A DNA stretch of 64,000 bases from Diadema setosum (lineage: Eukaryota > Echinodermata > Echinoidea > Diadematoida > Diadematidae): positions 32,537,041-32,601,040 of the forward strand of contig CM067069.1 of assembly GCA_033980235.1 (NCBI GenBank). The letters are read 5' to 3'. The translations under genes and the position numbers were made by a program. Positions 23,199 through 32,755 of this stretch are shown one piece after another. How positions within the stretch are numbered: the first letter of the stretch is position 1; each line of letters starts with the position of its first letter. The notes under the pieces are model-generated. The model did no database searches and was not told the DNA's origin. It saw nothing but the letters and a program-made list of their open reading frames with translations.

Positions 23199-25343
23199 AT
23201 GGAAGGTCCACTGCATGATAGTCCCAGCCCATCTAGTGACGTTGCTGATGAACAACCGGTCGTCAGTGATCCTCCCCAGGATAGAGCTACCTCAGGATTG
23301 GTGGGAAACGCTCAGATTGGTGGTATTCTACCGGAACAAGCTATCCCGAGCGTACCAAGACGTAACCCTGACGATTCGGATGACGACAGGTCAACCACGC
23401 TATCATCAGCATCACGACGAAGCAACAGGTCCACATCATCTAGAGATAGTGGAAGGACTGCAGCGGCTTCCCGACTGCGTGAGGCCAGAATCAAGTTGGA
23501 GCTAGCGAAAGCAAGAAAGGAACAACTGAAAAGGAAACAAGAATTAACAAGAGAACAGTTGAGATTGAATGAAAAACTTGCAAATCTTGAGCTAGAATAT
23601 GAAATTGAAAATGCAGAAATTGAAACACGTGTACTAGAATGTGAAGTTCATGATGTTGTTGGTAAGCCACAGTACGAAGTTAATGAAAAGAAGGATGAAG
23701 TGAAGTCCTCAGTGTTAAATCCTGATGCTCGAGTGTGGTCAGGAGCAAAGGGTAATGGTGTCACATCTGACCCGGTAGAACGTAATAGTACCACGCCAAG
23801 TAGTCCAGTTGAATATGGTGAAGTTCGTATGTCATCTCATAATTTGTCTCAAGCACCTAACGTTGCTGTAGATGATTGTGTGAGAAGTAGTGATGTGTAC
23901 AATTCTAACATGAATCCAATATTTCATGCCATTAATGTTGCTTTTAGCTTGCCAAAGCCAGATTTGGTTACCTTTGATGGCAATCCGACCGTGTATCGCA
24001 GCTTCATTAACAGCTTTGAGGTTAATGTGGAACAGAAGGTGCTGGATGATAGGACCAGACTCACTTATCTCATCCAGTACTGCTCGGGTAAGGCCCGCAA
24101 CAGCATCGAGAACTGTGTTCTCATGGAACCACATGAGGGTTATGCCGAAGCGAAGAGGATTTTGAGAGAGCAGTTTGGACAACCGCACGTGGTGGCGAAT
24201 GCTCACTTGGATAAGATCCTGAAACGTTCACAAGTCAAGCAGAACGACCATGCAGGACTGTGGGACCTTGCGCGAGATATGAAGCGTTGTGGGATGGTTC
24301 TAGCCCAGATGGGATATCTCGCTGATGCAAACGGCTCTGAGACACTACTCAAGATTCAACGTCTGTTACCCATTCACCTTCAAGCAGAATGGGCGAGGAG
24401 AGCCCATGCCATGATGGTGAGATGTGTTGTGCCCAACTTCGACTTGATGACAACGTTTGTAGAAGAATCCGCCCAGTTGGCCAGCAACATCTTCGGACGA
24501 AACATCGGGAAAGCGATTCCAAAGAACGACAAGTCGATGAAGAAAGAAACACGACCTAGAGGGACAGAATTTGCAACTCAGAGGGTCGATGAAAACACAC
24601 CACGTCCCGTCCAAGGCAGTCGAGATCGTCCTGAAAGGAAATGTCCTTGCCGTCAAGGAAAGCACAATCTCACATCCTGTGAATCCTTCAATAAGAAAGG
24701 GGTAGACGACAGACGAGACGTAGCTAGGAAAGCGAGACTGTGCTTCAATTGCCTACGACCATTTCACTTGGCTGTAGGCTGTCTTTCCAAAGCTCGCTGT
24801 GAAGTAACCGACTGTGGTAAGAAGCATCATGCTCTTTTGCACACAACAGTCAATCCTAGTCGGAACTCTCCTCGGCAAGAGAACCGAGAGGACAGTACAA
24901 GGCAAGAAAACCAACAAGGGGTAAAGCAGAATAACCCAAGCTCTTCAAGTGGTAGTCAAGGGGACGAAAGGTCGGCACGGTCATTCACCGCTCATTCCTC
25001 AAGAGGCAAGATCTGTCTGAGAGTCGTACCCGTAAAGGTTGAAGGAAATGGGAGACAAACTACAACTTGGGCCTTGTTAGATGAAGGCAGCCACGTTTCG
25101 CTGTACACCAAGAGTCTTGTGGACAAGCTAGGTCTCACCGGGACGAAAAGAAGCTTCAAGCTGTCTACGGTGGACCAGACAGGAGCAAGCAAACGTGGCC
25201 TTGAAGTTTCCATGTCAGTCCAAGGAGTTATGGGCCAGGAAACCTTGACACTGGACAATGTTTGGACTGTAGACAGTCTTCCAGTCGCCGACGAATGTTT
25301 CCCCCAACTCAGCAGATGTAAAGGAATGGTCACACCTAAATGA
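23199..25343 (+). CDS. gag: BEL/Pao Gag plus aspartic protease
   Basis: 714 codons from ATG 23199, chosen because the frame further upstream has no ATG and enters the LTR. In order: a Ser/Arg-rich N-terminus; a strongly charged coiled-coil-like stretch (about residues 95-150); the capsid-like region (about 245-430) starting near LPKPDLVTFDGNP; a Cys/His zinc-knuckle region (about 481-555) with CPCRQGKHNLTSC and RLCFNCLRPFHLAVGC; then a retropepsin with the active-site motif LLDEGSHVSLY (about 626). Asp-Glu-Gly-Ser in place of Asp-Ser/Thr-Gly is seen in many A17-type BEL proteases. The protein packages element RNA and the protease matures it. The ORF ends early because the frame shifts at the C run 25301-25305. 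BEL elements usually have one uninterrupted gag-pol frame, so the TGA at 25341 is read as the result of a one-base insertion or an assembly error. Confidence 0.9.
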   Translation: MEGPLHDSPSPSSDVADEQPVVSDPPQDRATSGLVGNAQIGGILPEQAIPSVPRRNPDDSDDDRSTTLSSASRRSNRSTSSRDSGRTAAASRLREARIKLELAKARKEQLKRKQELTREQLRLNEKLANLELEYEIENAEIETRVLECEVHDVVGKPQYEVNEKKDEVKSSVLNPDARVWSGAKGNGVTSDPVERNSTTPSSPVEYGEVRMSSHNLSQAPNVAVDDCVRSSDVYNSNMNPIFHAINVAFSLPKPDLVTFDGNPTVYRSFINSFEVNVEQKVLDDRTRLTYLIQYCSGKARNSIENCVLMEPHEGYAEAKRILREQFGQPHVVANAHLDKILKRSQVKQNDHAGLWDLARDMKRCGMVLAQMGYLADANGSETLLKIQRLLPIHLQAEWARRAHAMMVRCVVPNFDLMTTFVEESAQLASNIFGRNIGKAIPKNDKSMKKETRPRGTEFATQRVDENTPRPVQGSRDRPERKCPCRQGKHNLTSCESFNKKGVDDRRDVARKARLCFNCLRPFHLAVGCLSKARCEVTDCGKKHHALLHTTVNPSRNSPRQENREDSTRQENQQGVKQNNPSSSSGSQGDERSARSFTAHSSRGKICLRVVPVKVEGNGRQTTTWALLDEGSHVSLYTKSLVDKLGLTGTKRSFKLSTVDQTGASKRGLEVSMSVQGVMGQETLTLDNVWTVDSLPVADECFPQLSRCKGMVTPK
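25301..25305 (+). other. C5 homopolymer, probable gag-pol frame break
   Basis: The pol frame is already open and shows the usual pre-pol sequence directly downstream of this run, one base out of register with gag. A single extra C explains the two ORFs. A programmed +1 shift is possible but unusual for the family. Confidence 0.65.
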
Positions 25344-25359
25344 CATCGCCCTTCCTTCC

Positions 25360-28300
25360 ATGGATCAAGGAGAAGTGGAGCTATTAGTGGGAGCAGATAC
25401 CCCAGAAGCATTCTGGAATTTGGAACAGAGAGTCGGCAAACCAAAGGAACCCTATGCAGTTCGAACTCCGCTAGGGTGGACGCTTATGGGTCCTGTGTCC
25501 AAGAAGCAACAATCCACGACAAGTTTCCATGCGAATTTTACTCGCCTTGAAGACGAATCCCTCGAACAACAGTTGAAACAGTTCTGGAGGGTGGACTTTG
25601 GCGGGTATCTCAATCAGGACAATGTTGGAGATTCAGTTGAAGATCTCCGAGCACTGAAGGTGATGAAGGAATCTGCAGTGTTGGTCGATGGTCACTATCA
25701 AGTCGCTCTACCGTGGCGCAGTTTTCCACCTGTCCTGCCAAACAATCGTCGTTTGGCCGAGGTGAGACTTGGGTATTTGAAGAAGAGGTTGGAAAGGAAC
25801 GAAACCCTAAGTGACAAGTACGTAGAGACAGTCAGCGACTACATAGCCAAAGGGTATGCAAGGGAAGTAGAGTGGATACCATCGGATGTATCAGCTGAGA
25901 GCGCCACCCAAGAAGAAGCTTCAAATGAGGCAGTATGGTATCTCCCACACCATGCTGTCGTTCATCCTCGTAAGAAAGACAAAGTCCGTGTTGTGTTCGA
26001 TTGTGCAGCGAGATATGGAGGAACTTCACTCAATGAACAATTGCTCCAAGGGCCGGATCTTACCAACAATCTAGTCGGCGTGCTTACGAGGTTTCGTCAG
26101 GAACAAGTTGCCATAGTCGCCGATATTCAGTCTATGTTTCACCAAGTGAAGGTTCCGCCCAGGGACAGAAACGCCATGAGATTCCTTTGGTGGAAGGACG
26201 GTGACTTGGCTCAGGAACCAGCCGAATACTGCATGACTGTACACCTATTCGGCGCCACGTCTTCACCTAGTTGTGCCAGTTTTGCTCTACGGAAGACTGC
26301 CGAGGATAATCGCGGACACTTCAATGAAGAAGTGATCGACACAGTGAAAAGGAACTTCTATGTGGACGATTGTCTTAAGTCTGTTAAGGATCGAGCTGAA
26401 GCAGTGACTCAAGTAGAAGACATTCGTGACCTGCTCAGTCGTGGTGGATTTCGGCTCACGAAATGGTTGAGCAATGACCGCGACGTCTTAGGTTCCATAC
26501 CTGAGGAAGATAGGGCAGCATCGGTGTCGAGCCTAGATATCGATGAGCTTCCTGCAGAACGCACTCTAGGAATCCTTTGGGATGTTGAAACAGACTGTTT
26601 TGGCTTCAAGGTGCATCTCCGTGAGAAGCCTGCAACGCGACGGGGAATTCTGTCGATAGCCAGTTCCCTCTATGACCCACTTGGGTTCATTGCTCCCTTT
26701 GTGCTGCCAGCCAAGATTCTCCTTCAGAAGTTGTGTAGAGTAGGATTAGGCTGGGACGAGCCTATTGGAGCCGAGGATGAGAGAGAATGGCGAAGATGGA
26801 TGGAAGATATTTCCATGTTGACTGACTTGAAGATCGAGAGATGTTTCAAACCGAATGGTTTCGAAGTCGTGTCAGCTGAAGTGCATCACTTTTGTGATGC
26901 CTCCGAAGTTGGATATGCGTCCGTTGCATACCTACGCCTGACTGACAGAACAGGACGGATACATTGTGCCTTTGTTATGGGGAAGTCCAGACTTGCTCCA
27001 GTGAAAGTGGTATCCATCCCCAGATTGGAGTTAATGGCAGCAGTGTTGGCCGTGTCCATAGATCATTTCATCAAGTCAGAGCTTGACATCCAAGTCAAAG
27101 ACAGCGTCTTTTGGACTGACTCAACGTCTGTCCTTCAGTATATCCGCAGTGAAAGCAAGAGATTCAAGACGTTTGTAGCCAATCGTGTGGCAAGGATTCA
27201 TGATGCCTCAGAGGTGTCTCAGTGGAGATACGTAGACTCAAGGTCTAACCCAAGTGGATCGCGTGGCCTGAAGGCACAGGAACTACTCCAGAACCAGCGT
27301 TGGCTCAAAGGACCAGATTTTCTGTGGAGAGACGATGACTGGCCCATTCGGTCAGAAGTCTTGGAGTTAAGAGGAGATGCTAAAGTGAAGAAAGCAGTAC
27401 CAGTATATGCGACAGCAATGAGAGCTCAAGTCAGCGACCTCTTGCATAGGTACTCTTCGTGGAATCAGTTGAGGAAATCCACAGCGTGGCTTCTTCGTTT
27501 CAAGAAGCTTCTCCAAGTCAAGGCTAAGGGGGAATCCACGGATGATCTGAAGAAGCCCACTCTATCTGCCGACGAATTGAAACAAGCAGAGAAAGCAATC
27601 GTGACTCTGGTGCAACGCGATGAATTCAGCGCTATCCTCGAAGGAAAGCCGATGAGCGGTACAGTCATGTCTAAGCTGAACCCAATTTTGGTGGATGGCA
27701 TCATTCGAGTCGGCGGAAGACTACAGAATGCACCACTGGATGATGAGATGAAACATCCTATCATTTTGCCCTCTGATCACCATGTGACGAAGCTCTTGAT
27801 CGTTCATCACCATCACCTAGTAGGTCATTCGGGGGCCGGGATGACCTGGACAGCCCTCAGAGAGAAGTATTGGGTGTTGAAAGGAGGGGCAACCGTGCGA
27901 AAGGTGGTAGGCAAGTGTTTCTCATGCAAGCGAAGAAACGCCAAGAAGATGGAACAATTCATGGCAGATCTTCCGAGTAGCAGGGTGACCCCAGACAAAC
28001 CACCTTTCTCTTATGTGGGAATTGATTACTTTGGACCAATCATGGTGAAGCAAGGTCGTAGCCGGGTCAAACGTTACGGGTGCTTGTTTACCTGTCTGAA
28101 CAGCAGAGCGGTCCACCTAGAAGTGGCAAACACTTTGGACACAGACTCGTTCATAAACGCACTGAGAAGGTTCATCAGCAGGCGAGGTAAGCCATCCAAA
28201 ATCATCAGTGACAATGGGAGCAACTTTCGAGGTGCGGAACGAGAACTTGGTGAGAACTTGGAAAGTTTGAGCCAAACGCGTGTGACTAACTTCCTCGCAG

Positions 28301-28902
28301 AGCAAGGCATTGACTGGAACTTCAATACTCCCACAGCTAGTCATATGGGCGGAGCCTGGGAACGGATGGTGAGGTCTGTTCGCAAGATACTTACGTGCTT
28401 ACTTGGACAGCAAATTGTCAATTATGAAGTTCTGTCCACGCTCATGGCTGAAGTAGAGTCAATCTTGAATGCTCGGCCACTCGCTCAGTTGAATCTTGAC
28501 CCGAACGATGACGAACCTTTGACACCAAACCACTTGTTGATCATGCGAAAAGGCTCTAGTCTCCCTCCAGGTGTCTTTGATCAGAAGGACGCATATGGCA
28601 GACGCAGATGGAGACAAGTGCAATATCTCGCTTCTGTCTTTTGGAAGAGGTGGCAGAGAGAATATTTACTTCTGCTGCAAGAAAGGCAAAAGTGGAATGC
28701 CCCAAGACGGAACCTAGCTATCAATGATTTGGTCTTGGTGGCGGATGAAACCACATCTCGCGGACAGTGGCCTTTGGGTAAAGTAGTTGAGGTGTACCCG
28801 GGAAAAGATGGACATGTTCGACAGACTCAAGTGAGGGTCGGAACAAGATTCTTCAAGAGGCCAATAGCAAAGCTCTGTCTGCTCGAAGCCGCTGAAACGT
28901 GA
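25360..28902 (+). CDS. pol: BEL/Pao Pol: RT, RNase H, integrase
   Basis: 1180 codons from the first ATG of the open frame; the real protein probably continues from gag, so 25360 need not be a start. Reverse transcriptase spans about residues 200-390, with VRVVFDCAARYGG, VADIQSMFHQV (catalytic Asp) and the catalytic box YVDD near 333. RNase H has FCDAS (about 508), RLELMAAVLAV and FWTDSTSVL (about 583). The integrase zinc domain is H-H-C-C (about 810-860: HHHHLVGHSG ... CFSCKRR). The integrase core has D in GIDYFGP (about 886), D in SDNGSNF (about 948) and E in EVESILNARP (about 1031). A DUF5641-like tail (about 1080-1170) has WRQVQYLASVFWKRW. All catalytic residues I can check are present. 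In the RNase H-integrase linker the usual NPAD..SRGL motif appears as NPSGSRGL, possibly two residues short. It makes and integrates element cDNA. Confidence 0.95.
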   Translation: MDQGEVELLVGADTPEAFWNLEQRVGKPKEPYAVRTPLGWTLMGPVSKKQQSTTSFHANFTRLEDESLEQQLKQFWRVDFGGYLNQDNVGDSVEDLRALKVMKESAVLVDGHYQVALPWRSFPPVLPNNRRLAEVRLGYLKKRLERNETLSDKYVETVSDYIAKGYAREVEWIPSDVSAESATQEEASNEAVWYLPHHAVVHPRKKDKVRVVFDCAARYGGTSLNEQLLQGPDLTNNLVGVLTRFRQEQVAIVADIQSMFHQVKVPPRDRNAMRFLWWKDGDLAQEPAEYCMTVHLFGATSSPSCASFALRKTAEDNRGHFNEEVIDTVKRNFYVDDCLKSVKDRAEAVTQVEDIRDLLSRGGFRLTKWLSNDRDVLGSIPEEDRAASVSSLDIDELPAERTLGILWDVETDCFGFKVHLREKPATRRGILSIASSLYDPLGFIAPFVLPAKILLQKLCRVGLGWDEPIGAEDEREWRRWMEDISMLTDLKIERCFKPNGFEVVSAEVHHFCDASEVGYASVAYLRLTDRTGRIHCAFVMGKSRLAPVKVVSIPRLELMAAVLAVSIDHFIKSELDIQVKDSVFWTDSTSVLQYIRSESKRFKTFVANRVARIHDASEVSQWRYVDSRSNPSGSRGLKAQELLQNQRWLKGPDFLWRDDDWPIRSEVLELRGDAKVKKAVPVYATAMRAQVSDLLHRYSSWNQLRKSTAWLLRFKKLLQVKAKGESTDDLKKPTLSADELKQAEKAIVTLVQRDEFSAILEGKPMSGTVMSKLNPILVDGIIRVGGRLQNAPLDDEMKHPIILPSDHHVTKLLIVHHHHLVGHSGAGMTWTALREKYWVLKGGATVRKVVGKCFSCKRRNAKKMEQFMADLPSSRVTPDKPPFSYVGIDYFGPIMVKQGRSRVKRYGCLFTCLNSRAVHLEVANTLDTDSFINALRRFISRRGKPSKIISDNGSNFRGAERELGENLESLSQTRVTNFLAEQGIDWNFNTPTASHMGGAWERMVRSVRKILTCLLGQQIVNYEVLSTLMAEVESILNARPLAQLNLDPNDDEPLTPNHLLIMRKGSSLPPGVFDQKDAYGRRRWRQVQYLASVFWKRWQREYLLLLQERQKWNAPRRNLAINDLVLVADETTSRGQWPLGKVVEVYPGKDGHVRQTQVRVGTRFFKRPIAKLCLLEAAET

Positions 28903-29160
28903 TATGAGTGGATGACTTAATTGCAGTCATCAGATTTGATACTGTAGCGTAAGAGTTGAATCGAATGTTTGATGTTTGTTTATTCGAAGGTTAAGCAATG
29001 CCTTTGAGATGTAAGCATGAGTAAGCCGATTTGACAGTTATTTTAAACTGTAGTTATTTGCATTAAGTACATGCATTTGCTGTTGAACGGTTTGTATGTG
29101 TATAGGAAGAATTTCTGCCGCCTGAAGATTGAGGTTAAATGACCATCCTGTAGGTTGCTC
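28903..29160 (+). other. BEL/Pao 3' untranslated region
   Basis: Non-coding stretch between the pol stop and the polypurine tract. There is no third ORF and no envelope-like reading frame. Confidence 0.7.
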
Positions 29161-29174
29161 ATTGGGGGCCGGTA
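29161..29174 (+). promoter_or_regulatory. Polypurine tract
   Basis: ATTGGGGGCCGGTA lies immediately upstream of the 3' LTR, where plus-strand DNA synthesis is primed in LTR retrotransposons. It is purine-rich but broken by two C residues. Confidence 0.6.
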
Positions 29175-30773
29175 TGTAGCGGCAGTATTGATTTATTCAA
29201 GAAATATTTGATCGGAACAATTTAGGCTGTTACGGCCCTTTAAAGTTCAGACCGTTACCTTGGATACACCGTCAAGTGCGCATTCCTTCGGATGCTTGCG
29301 CACTGATCTGTTCTACGTACTAGTATGCTGCATGCGTACTGACATGATAGCCACGCAAAAGACATGGGCCAAGATGCAAGACATGATCAAAAAGAATGAG
29401 TTTGGATCTGTGATTGATTTACTTTAGGAACCTAAACAGTTTGGTAAGAGAAATTATGATGAAAACAGCTGAATATTTGATTGTTGTAGCTTTGTTTAAT
29501 CATTTGTGTAGTGATATGTGTTGTGTGTTAGCTTGTAATCGAGTTCAGAATTTAGGTTGACATAACAATTTGATACGGTGTTTATATAGAAAGTGATTAC
29601 ACGTAGAACAGTACGGTACGCTGTAGGTATTGATTATCGTACATGATTCCTGCTTAGCAGGCAGGGAAGAGAAATGTTGGAAGTGTGAGTGTATGATTGA
29701 AGCTTACAATACTGTGTATGTTTTATTTAGGAATAATATAAGACTCCATATTCAGAAGAATATTGTGTTATGGTCATATAGGAATGAGAATCATATTAAG
29801 GGATTCAACTTTTGTCACTTTCACAGAGCTGTATACTGTTAGATTTACACACGTATATGTACGTATACCGTACAGTCAATTTAATCCCATACATAACTGC
29901 AGTCAGAGGGCTAACTTATTCAATGTTTGTGAAGGGTTAGTTTCTTTTTTGGTGTATCATATGGGTGTTGAGGTGTCAAAAGGAAAGACATTCAAGGGTT
30001 TAAAGGGAAAGATGATCTTGGATTTATTTTATTGTAAGAAAGACAGGCTGCATTTCATGATAGTGTTGTAGGGATGCATTTAGCAATTGTATCATTTGAA
30101 CTTAATTATGTGAGTGATAGAGATAAAGGTCACTTCATAATGTACACTTTGTTTTAATGATCAGAGTAAACAGGTGTGATAGAGTCAGGTCATTTAGAAC
30201 AATATCATTATTTCATGGTGCAGTGTAGTTGTACACTGAAAAATGCAGTACCATACATCAGATATTGAGTCAGAATACAGCTGTATGTCTCTACAAGACA
30301 TTGATGTGTTAATGTTTAGGACGGGACACCGAACACTTGCATATTTAGTGCACTGCATATGGTTGCATGCATTGGGGTTAACGGTGTAAGGTTGTTAGTG
30401 TTGTTTATGTTAGTTGCACAAATCGAAAGGTGTTTCGAGTATTAAAAGTATTAAGTATATTTGGAAGACACAGAAATAATTACACTCGACAAGCTGCTCA
30501 AGGTAGTGATAACTAAGCATTTATTATTTCCTTTCTCCTTTTATAGTGAACCACAAGTTAGTGTGTACCACAAGTTCGGGTTCGACACCAGTATGCAAGC
30601 ACACAAGTACACAAGTTGGTGTGTTCCACAAGTTTTGGTTCAACACAAGTTCGTGTTTGTTACAAGTACACGAGTCCAGCTGGTATTGATGTCTTCAATA
30701 AATGAACGAACCTGTGCGTTCCAACTGTGACTGACTGAAGTAAACTTTCACCTTTATGTAGTACGTGTCTACA
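29175..30773 (+). repeat. 3' LTR of the BEL/Pao element
   Basis: Same length as the 5' LTR. It differs by a 3-bp loss (ATT) near 29284, a 7-bp gain near 30080, a 4-bp loss near 30217 and about a dozen substitutions. AATAAA lies at 30697-30702. It ends at CA followed by the duplicated ATACC. Confidence 0.9.
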
Positions 30774-30869
30774 ATACCTTTATTCCAAACTCTTCTCCTC
30801 CACTACTAGTATGTCATTCATCACAATTATGCCATAACTTTGTCTTCACTTTCTGACACTCGTAACCCC

Positions 30870-31075
30870 GAGCTCTCATTTGCAAAGCCATTTATTGCCA
30901 TGCACATCACAAATGCACACATAAAACTCTTATCTGCACTCGAAACTAGAACTCTCACTCGTCGTAATTAATAACAGCACCTAGCACTGAGGGAGTTTGC
31001 TTTAACCCGTTTAGGACCGTTCGCGTTCGCTACGGACGGACAGGTTTTCCAAGATCAATTCTGGGGGGATGGCAA
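30870..31075 (-). repeat. Inverted fragment related to 20400-20610
   Basis: The reverse complement matches the right arm and right flank of the foldback at 19801-20481: CCCGTTTAGGACCGTTCGC with TTAA in front at 31002-31005, then TCAGTGCTAGG, TTATTAAT and GCATGGCAA..ATGGCTTT. The BEL/Pao element therefore sits between two inverted copies of this repeat. Confidence 0.55.
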
Positions 31076-32205
31076 CATGCCATTTTTTTTTTTCGTTTGC
31101 TGTTCGTTTGCTGTTGCAGTGCCGTAATGAATGTAAATGAAGTACTAATGTAACATTTTATTAATCACTTTTGTTGCGATTATTTGCAAGTGGCAAGGGT
31201 AGGGAGGATGAAATGATACGCTCTCCTTGGCCAATCACACTACAGGTACTCTGAAAATGAAGCATTTCAGTCACATGCACATCATTGTCATTGCCCTAGC
31301 ATGTGATTGCGTACTAGTGTGCAAGTGTGTACTGCTGACACAGGCATGTGGGAACTATAGTACATTGTATCTACAAAGGCATTTCAATATAGATTATGTT
31401 AGACCTAATGTTTTTTCCATAAAATATGTTTACTGTAATAAGGCTTTTCTTTTCTCTTTTTATAAGGATCTTTCACAAAGAAATAAAGAAAGTAGTCACG
31501 AAATCACCAAGAATCGGAACACGTCTATTACCATACTATTCAACCCACAAAACTCGAGGAGTGTGACGACTGTATACATAATACAAAGGTGTTTCAAAAA
31601 GTATTTCACACTTAGGATTCTTAAATGTTTAATTTTTTAGTTATTTCTAACAAATTTTACCCTATTCAGCTATTGCTTATATCAATAATACCAGTGTTAT
31701 ATAATATATAGTGTTTTTAAGTATTAAAGATCAAAAGCGGGATTTTTATTTACTTATTTATTTTTACATTTATTTATTTATCTATTTATTTATTTTTTGG
31801 GTAACACCTAGTAATAGTACGTGAGTACACACAAGCCAAATACGCGTGCTTCGCACGGCGTACCTTCTGGTCGTGCTTATACATAGGGATCGAGAGTTCG
31901 TTGAATTGTGTGGCGCAGTGGTGGTCAGGTGACGCCTCTTCTGACACTATTAAACCCTAACGCGTCGAAATTGCCAATTGTGTCACTTGAGCAAAGACTA
32001 TCGGTGTACAAGATGGTTTATGTGCACATGTGCGTGGACTTCGCATACTGCTTACACTTGAACAGTTAGGCATCGAGTTTTTACTGCTACACAGTACCAT
32101 TGGCATGGTCGTCTGCTAACCACAGAATCAGATTAGAATGTGAGAATGGCACGCCGCCTTTCAAACATAAAAGATAACAACGGGTTTATGTGTATGTGTA
32201 TGTGT
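31076..32205. other. No supported gene; T-rich tetranucleotide tract
   Basis: A TTTA-type tract at 31741-31798 is the only structure seen. A 137-codon open frame at 31227-31640 lacks an ATG at its start, has no recognisable domain, and is dismissed. Confidence 0.45.
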
Positions 32206-32209
32206 ATGT

Positions 32210-32755
32210 CTGCCGTAATCTGGCAGTGACTGCGTATCTCCTTTAACACATTACGCCAGAAATCGGGTTTAAAGATTCAATGTTACACCTTTCTAAACTG
32301 AGATACGATGAGTTGCATTTTTCCTCTTTTCTTGGTCATAATTGGTCTAAAGAATTTATTTCCAGCAAAAAAAAAAATGACAATTTGACCTTTTTAAGTA
32401 GTAAAAATTACCAATTTAAAAAACTTACGCAGTTCTGCCAGATTAATCGTCGCCAAATTTTTTTGCGATCGTAATCTGGCAGAACTGGGCATCTCTGGTC
32501 ACGCGCCCGGGTTGATCAACCAGAACTGCCAGCGCGTAAGTTTTTGGCCATGCGGGGGGCTTTTCAGGCAGAACTGCGTATCTCTAGGAGATACGCAGTT
32601 CTGCCTGATAAGCACGTGTTTCATCAGGCAGAACTACGTATCTCTTTTCGTCGTCAACCACGTGCTTATCAGCCAGAACTGCGTATCTCCTAGAGATACG
32701 CAGTTCTGGCTGATAAACACGTGGTTTATCAACCAGAACTACGTATCTCGTTATA
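32210..32755. repeat. AGTTCTG palindrome cluster
   Basis: Repeated words TACGCAGTTCTGCCAGATTA and CAGAACTGCGTATCTC occur in both orientations. Two are large palindromes: 32564-32608 (20-bp arms, 5-bp centre) and 32656-32726 (33-bp arms with one mismatch, 5-bp centre). Related words are at 18210-18300 and 36010-36270. Confidence 0.85.

Larger units (their letters stand above)
21576..30773 (+). mobile_element. BEL/Pao LTR retrotransposon, nearly intact
   Basis: A 9198-bp element with two 1599-bp LTRs, flanked by the 5-bp duplication ATACC at 21571-21575 and 30774-30778. LTRs start TG and end CA. Domain order is Gag, zinc knuckles, aspartic protease, reverse transcriptase, RNase H, zinc-binding integrase domain, integrase core and a C-terminal DUF5641-like domain; this order together with the A17-type protease marks BEL/Pao. 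No envelope-like ORF follows pol. The LTRs differ by roughly a dozen substitutions and a few short indels (about 99% identical), so insertion was recent. The coding region is open except for one frame change near 25301-25305. Confidence 0.95.

Noticed and set aside
28903..29160. Possible envelope-like third ORF downstream of pol
   Set aside because: Only about 260 bp lie between the pol stop and the 3' LTR, with no open frame of useful length, so there is no basis for calling a retrovirus.
31227..31640. 137-codon ORF on +
   Set aside because: Cysteine-rich but not domain-like, no ATG at its start, no splice context, AT-rich background; most likely chance.
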